From the NCBI GenBank assembly GCA_030612005.1, contig JAUWOU010000015.1:1-38248 (forward strand): a DNA stretch of 38,248 bases, written 5' to 3'. The DNA comes from Candidatus Thorarchaeota archaeon (GTDB lineage: Archaea; Asgardarchaeota; Thorarchaeia; Thorarchaeales; Thorarchaeaceae). Each line of letters opens with the position of its first letter. The first letter of the stretch is position 1. Made by a program: the position numbers and the translations under genes. The notes beneath the pieces were generated by a model. It was not told where the DNA came from. It made no database searches and was given only the letters and a program-made list of their open reading frames with translations. This document shows positions 34,040-38,248 of the stretch, in pieces.

Positions 34040-34085
34040 AAATCTTACAAATTCATTAATGATCTGTCGATGAAATGTAAGATTT
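34040..34085 (-). promoter_or_regulatory. 10-bp inverted repeat flanking the MBL-gene core promoter
   Basis: AAATCTTACA (34040-34049) and TGTAAGATTT (34076-34085) are perfect inverted arms 26 bases apart. A TATA-like CATTAATGAA (minus strand, about 34053-34062) lies between them, about 40 bases before the MBL start. A repressor bound to both arms would cover the promoter. Confidence 0.5.
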
Positions 34086-34264
34086 CCGATATGAGAATAA
34101 TTCTCTTCTCATTCATTGGAACTCATCCTCATGAAGGTTTGCCTAATGCATCTCGTATTGTTAGATATCTCCCAGCTGACTGCAACACACAGTTCTTCCT
34201 GAAGCAGCAGTGCAATATCATATTCTCGTATGAGTTCATATACTCACCATGACCATAGAACATT

Positions 34265-34669
34265 ATGAACGGACTAGGGATGTGGCTCACCGCTAAGGAT
34301 AGAGCCATACTGAAAGCCCGGAGGAAGACTCGTTCTTCTCATGGGAAGTCCGCACTTCCCCAGAGGACACCAGCCTCGAAAGGGGAGTCCGTGGCCGACC
34401 CCGATGACCAGACTTCACTTGTGGAGTTTGCGAGGAGTGAAGACCCTGCCATGGTAAACGCTGTGGAAACACCGACTGCTATCACACCAACTGGTGAGTG
34501 TGAGGTAATGCAGCGGACAGAAGCCGAGTCCCATCGGAGGAACGATGTTCCAGTGAAGAGGGGCAAAGCTCGCGACAATGTTACTGACTCCGGTCAGGAA
34601 CAAGCTGGTGACAGCAGTCGTGAGAAAGGTGAAACACAGGAGTTTCTTATAATTCACTCACAATTGTAA
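34265..34669 (+). other. GC-rich segment: 134-codon ORF or structured RNA, undecided
   Basis: The ORF gives a 134-residue hydrophilic protein rich in Arg, Glu, Ser and Thr, with no hydrophobic core or family I recognise. A TATA-like CATATACT is centred 25 bases before the ATG, so the transcript should start at the ATG (a leaderless gene) or be an RNA gene. Several hairpins are visible, such as GGGAAGT-CCGC-ACTTCCC (34343-34360) and GGAAC-GAT-GTTCC (34539-34551). The stretch is clearly richer in GC than its neighbours, and other frames are open across it too, which weakens the coding case. The spacer 34018-34264 before it shows no other gene. Confidence 0.4.
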
Positions 34670-34712
34670 GATATGGGTCATGTATTGACAGGATGGATAT
34701 TTTGAATTAGTT

Positions 34713-34750
34713 TGGAGGAGTGTCGAGCCAAAAAAACTCGACACATTCCA
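34713..34750. repeat. Long hairpin with A-rich loop
   Basis: GTGTCGAG (34720-34727) and CTCGACAC (34737-34744) pair perfectly around CCAAAAAAA, extended by TGGA/TCCA after a small internal loop. There is no T-run on the plus strand. It may end the transcript of the GC-rich segment or be part of an RNA. The remaining spacer to 34940 shows no gene. Confidence 0.5.
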
Positions 34751-34940
34751 GTATAAACTAATCATATCGTTCATTGTAAGATGCACAATTTTTTGACACC
34801 AGAGTGTTGTACTTCCATGAAACGACAATGGACTGACTCTGTGAGGTCAAATTTGTGTCATATCAACCTCATACTAGGAGTATTCAGATGGAGTATTTAA
34901 TCTCCACAGATTACCCCCAAGTGTTGATTCTTTCTCTCAA

Positions 34941-36191
34941 CTAATCATATCCTAATTGAGGAACTCGCGCAAGGTAGTTCATGAAGTAACCTATCACAAC
35001 GGATACAACAAGACCTGCTGTTGTGGTAAGAAGGATAGTCACCAAATCAGGAGTAGCACCTGAAATCATCTGCATCCATGACCAATAGGAACCAGCGATG
35101 GTCATTCCTGAAAATGCAACCTTCTTCAGAGGAATCTTCACAGATTTTGTCTGAAGTATACCCATATCAACAAGAGCGGCAGCTAGGGCACCAGCCTTGT
35201 CAGGTTTTAGCTTTAGACGCTTGCCAAGCTGACCAACTGTCACCTTAGATTTAGGTTTGATAACAGCTAGAGCCTTTGGAGCATATTCAGCGATATCTTC
35301 TGAGAAGTATATAATTGCAGAGGCAATATCAATACCGCACTTACTGCATGTCGGTACATCTTTCTTCCATTTCTTGCCACACTTTGGACAGCGTTTATGG
35401 TCCCATGCTTTACTAGCAGCTTCGCTGACACGACGAGTGAGTTCTGCCTTGTCGATTTGCTCACCGCCTTTCTTCTTTGGTTTTCTTCTTAGTACGACTG
35501 CACGTGGGAAGATACCAACATCAGAACCTCTCTTCGCTCCACGAAGCTTACGAGCTGCAAAAATACCTCCCTGAAACTCATCAAATGCCAATATCAATGT
35601 GAATACTGACATGATAGTAAATCCAACGGTTATCAATCCACTAATTGAGAGAATTGCTCCAGTTCCAGTCGGTCCAACATGAAGAACGAAATTTTCACTT
35701 ACTGTCGCATTCCCACCAGTAGAGTTTTGGTATGTGAATGCGAAAGCACCCGTTATCGTTCCAGAGATTAGACCAAGTCCAGAACTCTGTAGAGAAGCTA
35801 AGGAAATAGATTCATTGACAAAACCAAGTATAGTAGTGTTTGCCGGAATGAAAGTACCCAGATCATCTCCCTGATTTATTATCGGTATATACAGATAGGA
35901 CATGGTGAATGTGTAAGTAAGTAAAGTCAGGTTTGTATCTGCATAGATATCCATGGAAAAATTGAGGTTTTCAGAGAGATCAATGGGAATTGGATTTGCT
36001 GCATCAGTGTCAGCAGCATTCACTCCATTCACTTCAAGTAGAAATGCTAAATTTGAATCACCACTCCAACCAACAGGTGTTGCTGCTTGAGCTGGTAACA
36101 ATATTCCGGACCATAGTAAACAGGTCAATGTCATAAAGACTAGAAAATGTGGTAGCGTCTTTCGCAATTTCGTTCTCCTCCATAGGAACAA
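34941..36191 (-). CDS. Membrane protein with extracellular beta domain, zinc ribbon and C-terminal helices
   Basis: A 416-residue protein. The signal peptide ends at PAQA (about 33-36). An extracellular beta-rich domain of about 150 residues follows, with Asn-glycosylation-like sites (NLT, NST, NAT). A membrane helix (about 185-208) leads to a basic cytoplasmic part with a zinc ribbon CPKCGKKWKKDVPTCSKCG (about 273-291). A small winged-helix-like segment follows (VTVGQLGKRLKLKPDKAGALA, about 322-342), then two hydrophobic helices at the end. It could be a receptor or structural surface protein. The family is not recognised, though such mixed architectures are common in Asgard genomes. Confidence 0.75.
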   Translation of the reverse strand: MFLWRRTKLRKTLPHFLVFMTLTCLLWSGILLPAQAATPVGWSGDSNLAFLLEVNGVNAADTDAANPIPIDLSENLNFSMDIYADTNLTLLTYTFTMSYLYIPIINQGDDLGTFIPANTTILGFVNESISLASLQSSGLGLISGTITGAFAFTYQNSTGGNATVSENFVLHVGPTGTGAILSISGLITVGFTIMSVFTLILAFDEFQGGIFAARKLRGAKRGSDVGIFPRAVVLRRKPKKKGGEQIDKAELTRRVSEAASKAWDHKRCPKCGKKWKKDVPTCSKCGIDIASAIIYFSEDIAEYAPKALAVIKPKSKVTVGQLGKRLKLKPDKAGALAAALVDMGILQTKSVKIPLKKVAFSGMTIAGSYWSWMQMISGATPDLVTILLTTTAGLVVSVVIGYFMNYLARVPQLGYD

Positions 36192-36270
36192 GGATTAGGA
36201 GTCTTTTCTGAGCAGTTCCCTTTAACTGTTGCTAGAATATTGTTCGATTGTCTTTTAGTGAGAAAAATGG

Positions 36271-36639
36271 TTATTCTTTGCCCCCGAGGGCCTCCTCAAT
36301 CTCTCTATCAAATGCATCATCATCTTCATCTTCATAGATAATGTGATTTATTGGACCAGAGTCAACCGGAGGAGTCCAATTAAGAACAAGGCCAAGTATA
36401 TTGCCCCCAATGAAAGCGAGAATAATGAACCCTGTCACTAAGGAGGTTATTGAAATGAAGAAACTGATTGCGAGTGAAAGAATTAGGCCTCCAACTCCAC
36501 TTATGACCATACTCAAAACAATTCTATCGACCGATCTTAAACTGGCCATACCTCCAATCATGTAACCTAATACTAACCCCAAGAAAAGCCCTGGGATTCC
36601 CAAAAGAGCAATATCTAACGTAGGCGTGACTTGCATCAA
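36271..36639 (-). CDS. Small membrane protein with acidic tail, unknown
   Basis: A 122-residue protein with three hydrophobic segments (about 5-30, 38-60 and 66-88), the first and last Gly-rich (GLFLGLVLGYMIGG), and an acidic C-terminal tail (YEDEDDDAFDREIEEALGGKE). The family is not recognised. It lies 79 bp upstream of the zinc-ribbon membrane protein on the same strand and may be co-transcribed. Confidence 0.65.
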   Translation of the reverse strand: MMQVTPTLDIALLGIPGLFLGLVLGYMIGGMASLRSVDRIVLSMVISGVGGLILSLAISFFISITSLVTGFIILAFIGGNILGLVLNWTPPVDSGPINHIIYEDEDDDAFDREIEEALGGKE

Positions 36640-36700
36640 ATATCATCCTTACTCTTTCTAGGGATTATTGAATCATTAAACTTTCGGATTGCGTGATGGG

Positions 36701-37243
36701 TCACCATCCATTCCAATGAACAATCTCAGATAGTTCTTTTCTGGTTCGTGGTTTCTTCTCGTTCTCCTGAGTTCTTTCATCCAGATTGTCGAAATCTCCT
36801 TCATATCCGAAAAAGACAACAGTGACAATTCTGTATTCATCAGGAATCCCAGTCACTTCTTTGAGCCCATCCTCATTCCAGCCAGCGGTTGGATGTCCCA
36901 TTAGTCCAAGATGGACTGCTTGTAGTAACATATTTTGAACTGCCAATCCAACATCCATGGTGAAGTATGGTAATCCATGTGCTGGACAACCACCATCTTC
37001 CTTTGCTGTCACTAAGATCATTACTGGGGCAGATTTTCCCCAAGCATTACCTCTACTCAATACCTCATGAGCCTTCTCAAGAACATTCTCATCGCGGAGT
37101 ACAACAAAGTTCCATGCCTGTGTGTTTCCGCAAGATGGTGCCCATCGACCTGCCTCAAGTATTGAATTTAGCATCTCATCTGTGATAGGTTTGTTTGAAA
37201 ATGCTCTACCACTTTTTCTCTTCATTATCTCATCTAATATCAA
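36701..37243 (-). CDS. Nitroreductase-family FMN oxidoreductase
   Basis: About 180 residues from a TTG at 37243, where the usual family start lies (LDEIMKRKSGRAFSNKPI). Then come LNSILEAGRWAPSCGNTQAWNFVVL (about 22-46), VGLAVQNMLLQAVHLGLMGHPTAG and FFGYEGD, all typical of nitroreductases that use FMN and NAD(P)H. The substrate is unknown. The longer frame to 37324 would overlap the small zinc protein gene and adds no family sequence. The gene follows that gene by 25 bp in one operon. Confidence 0.88.
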   Translation of the reverse strand: MILDEIMKRKSGRAFSNKPITDEMLNSILEAGRWAPSCGNTQAWNFVVLRDENVLEKAHEVLSRGNAWGKSAPVMILVTAKEDGGCPAHGLPYFTMDVGLAVQNMLLQAVHLGLMGHPTAGWNEDGLKEVTGIPDEYRIVTVVFFGYEGDFDNLDERTQENEKKPRTRKELSEIVHWNGW

Positions 37244-37268
37244 ATTTCTACGCCCCACAAATATTCTA

Positions 37269-37436
37269 CTAATCTTTGAGAGCCATAAATTCACCGCAAT
37301 GTTCTGGTATGTCTTGATGACCACACGCTGGACCCATCCAGCAAACTAGCTGATCACCTTCCATATGCATTTCTTTTCCACAATGAACTGGTGCAGAAAC
37401 CTCTGCACCGCATTTCTCACATACTAATTTAGCCAT
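37269..37436 (-). CDS. 55-residue zinc-ribbon protein
   Basis: A short gene reading MAKLVCEKCGAEVS, then VHCGKEMHME, DQLVCWMGPACGHQDIP and EHCGEF. Seven Cys and five His residues form a rubredoxin- or desulforedoxin-like metal-binding pattern. Similar small proteins occur in many archaea and bacteria, but their role is unknown. GAGGT lies six bases before the ATG, which supports translation. It heads a two-gene operon with the nitroreductase, so a redox partner role is possible. Confidence 0.8.
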   Translation of the reverse strand: MAKLVCEKCGAEVSAPVHCGKEMHMEGDQLVCWMGPACGHQDIPEHCGEFMALKD

Positions 37437-37523
37437 TTCATAACCTCAAAGGTTTCTATGATATGATTAATTATAGTTAAGTATATGAATATTTAGTATG
37501 GTATCATTGAGTGAGATTATCCA

Positions 37524-38248
37524 TCAATCAGGATAGTATTTCTTCGGGTCTTCTGTGTAGACCTTCTCCTCGGTCTTATGAGCTCCAGGTGTATCAAGCT
37601 CGATATCTCGTTTCAGTGTTCGATCCTCAGATAGTACCTCTTGAAATACTTCATTTTGAACGATTAGACGCTGAACCTCATTACTACCAGTCCATATTGT
37701 CGCTAATCGAGCATCACGATACAGTCGTTCTATAGGATATACATCTGTGTAGCCAATACCTCCTAGAATCTGCATAGCTTCATGAACAGCCATAAATCCT
37801 GCTTCAGTGGCGAAGACTTTGGCTTGTGAAACCTCTTTTCGGCACCATTTACCAGTATCAGCCTTTTTTGCTGCACGGTATACGAGACCACGTGCGGCAT
37901 CAAGCTGAGTAGTGCAATCAGCAACTTTGAAACTGATTCCCTCGAATCTCTTGATCGCACGACCAAATGCCTCTCTTTTGTCAGCATACCTTACTGCAAT
38001 CTCCATACATGCTCGACCCATTCCTATTGGTCCAGCCGCTGAAGTCAGGCGCTCGGGTACCATCATTGCATTGAAGACAGCATTTCCATCATCTAACTGT
38101 CCTACCAAATTGGTTTCAGGGATCTCAAGATTCTTCATAACAATCCGAGCTGCTCCCATCCCACGACAACCCATTAACTCGTATTCTTCCTCGACCTTAA
38201 CTCCCATGTCGCGGTCCACTAGAAAAGCACTAAGTGATTGATGTGGTT
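37524..38248 (-). CDS. Acyl-CoA dehydrogenase, C-terminal part (partial)
   Basis: The frame is open to the right edge (the residues before the internal GTG read SAFLVDRDMG), so the gene begins beyond the window. The 241 residues here cover the end of the middle beta domain and the C-terminal helical domain: ELMGCRGMGAARIVMKNLEIP, NAMMVPERLTSAAGPIGMGRACMEIA, YADKREAFGRAI, EAMQILGGIGYTDVYPIERLYRDARLATIWTGSNEVQ. The last segment is the signature of acyl-CoA dehydrogenases, although the usual catalytic Glu site should be checked in full length. A 30-residue charged tail follows. Its role is fatty-acid or branched-chain acyl-CoA oxidation. Confidence 0.92.
   Translation of the reverse strand, partial: PHQSLSAFLVDRDMGVKVEEEYELMGCRGMGAARIVMKNLEIPETNLVGQLDDGNAVFNAMMVPERLTSAAGPIGMGRACMEIAVRYADKREAFGRAIKRFEGISFKVADCTTQLDAARGLVYRAAKKADTGKWCRKEVSQAKVFATEAGFMAVHEAMQILGGIGYTDVYPIERLYRDARLATIWTGSNEVQRLIVQNEVFQEVLSEDRTLKRDIELDTPGAHKTEEKVYTEDPKKYYPD

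Noticed and set aside
34070-34252. A 60-codon ORF on the plus strand
   Set aside because: It starts inside the inverted repeat of the MBL promoter, has no ribosome binding site and looks random.
34265-34669. RNase P RNA
   Set aside because: Only scattered short matches to conserved boxes were seen, in the wrong form and order. Kept as an unclassified candidate instead.
34810-34870. C/D box small RNA
   Set aside because: An ATGAAAC and a CTGA occur close together, but the C box is poor and there is no C'/D' pair.
1-38248. CRISPR arrays, tRNA and rRNA genes
   Set aside because: No regularly spaced repeats, tRNA T-loop/acceptor combinations or rRNA-like stretches were found by eye.

Overview
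The window reads as a chromosome segment of an archaeon, most likely an Asgard archaeon of the Thorarchaeota type. This is inferred from gene content, not from a marker gene. Supporting signs are an archaeal-type Rad50 end, TATA/BRE-like promoters with several probable leaderless starts, TTG/GTG starts, a [NiFe] sulfhydrogenase operon in the Thermococcales order (beta-gamma-delta-alpha), secreted beta-helix and zinc-ribbon membrane proteins with Thr-rich or Lys-rich ends, and roughly 40% GC by eye. No rRNA, tRNA, CRISPR array or recognisable integrase or transposase was seen.

Region 1 (1-10430) is accessory. It starts with the 3' end of rad50 and then holds mostly unrecognised proteins: zinc-ribbon proteins, a YdjM-like membrane protein, a large protein with a HEPN-like R-x4-H motif, a PD-(D/E)XK-like nuclease, and a ribbon-helix-helix regulator overlapping a small partner gene. 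The striking structure is three same-strand copies of the 3' end of an S-adenosylhomocysteinase gene (ahcY) at 1326-1573, 6841-6921 and 10177-10427. Copies 1 and 3 begin at almost the same AhcY codons (GHPSSVMD) and continue about 29 bp past the stop. Each copy closes a block of cargo genes, as expected if elements had repeatedly integrated in the 3' end of ahcY. No full-length ahcY is in the window.

Region 2 (10521-18333) holds a secreted beta-helix surface protein, two methyltransferases, a protein with a 12-lysine tail encoded by a CTT/AAG microsatellite, and a redox/repair group (flavin reductase-like protein, MsrA, NADPH-dependent FMN reductase-like protein). Region 3 (18443-22531) is a compact group 3b [NiFe] hydrogenase (sulfhydrogenase) operon with its own promoter and terminator. 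It should couple H2 to NAD(P)H and perhaps polysulfide.

Region 4 (22530-28945) has a YgbA-like nitrosative-stress protein, a small Cys-containing protein whose ribosome binding site lies in a hairpin, a GlcD-type FAD oxidoreductase, a metallophosphoesterase, two tandem ArsB/NhaD-type permease paralogues, and a GC-rich hairpin RNA candidate.

Region 5 (29090-33267) has a zinc-finger plus Zc3h12a-like NYN ribonuclease, a short bacterial-type alanyl-tRNA synthetase without the C-Ala domain (a probable interdomain transfer), and a PhoU-like/Pit phosphate uptake pair. Region 6 (33274-38248) has an RNase Z-like MBL hydrolase with an inverted repeat around its promoter, a GC-rich segment of unclear nature, two membrane proteins, a 55-residue zinc protein with a nitroreductase, and the C-terminal part of an acyl-CoA dehydrogenase.
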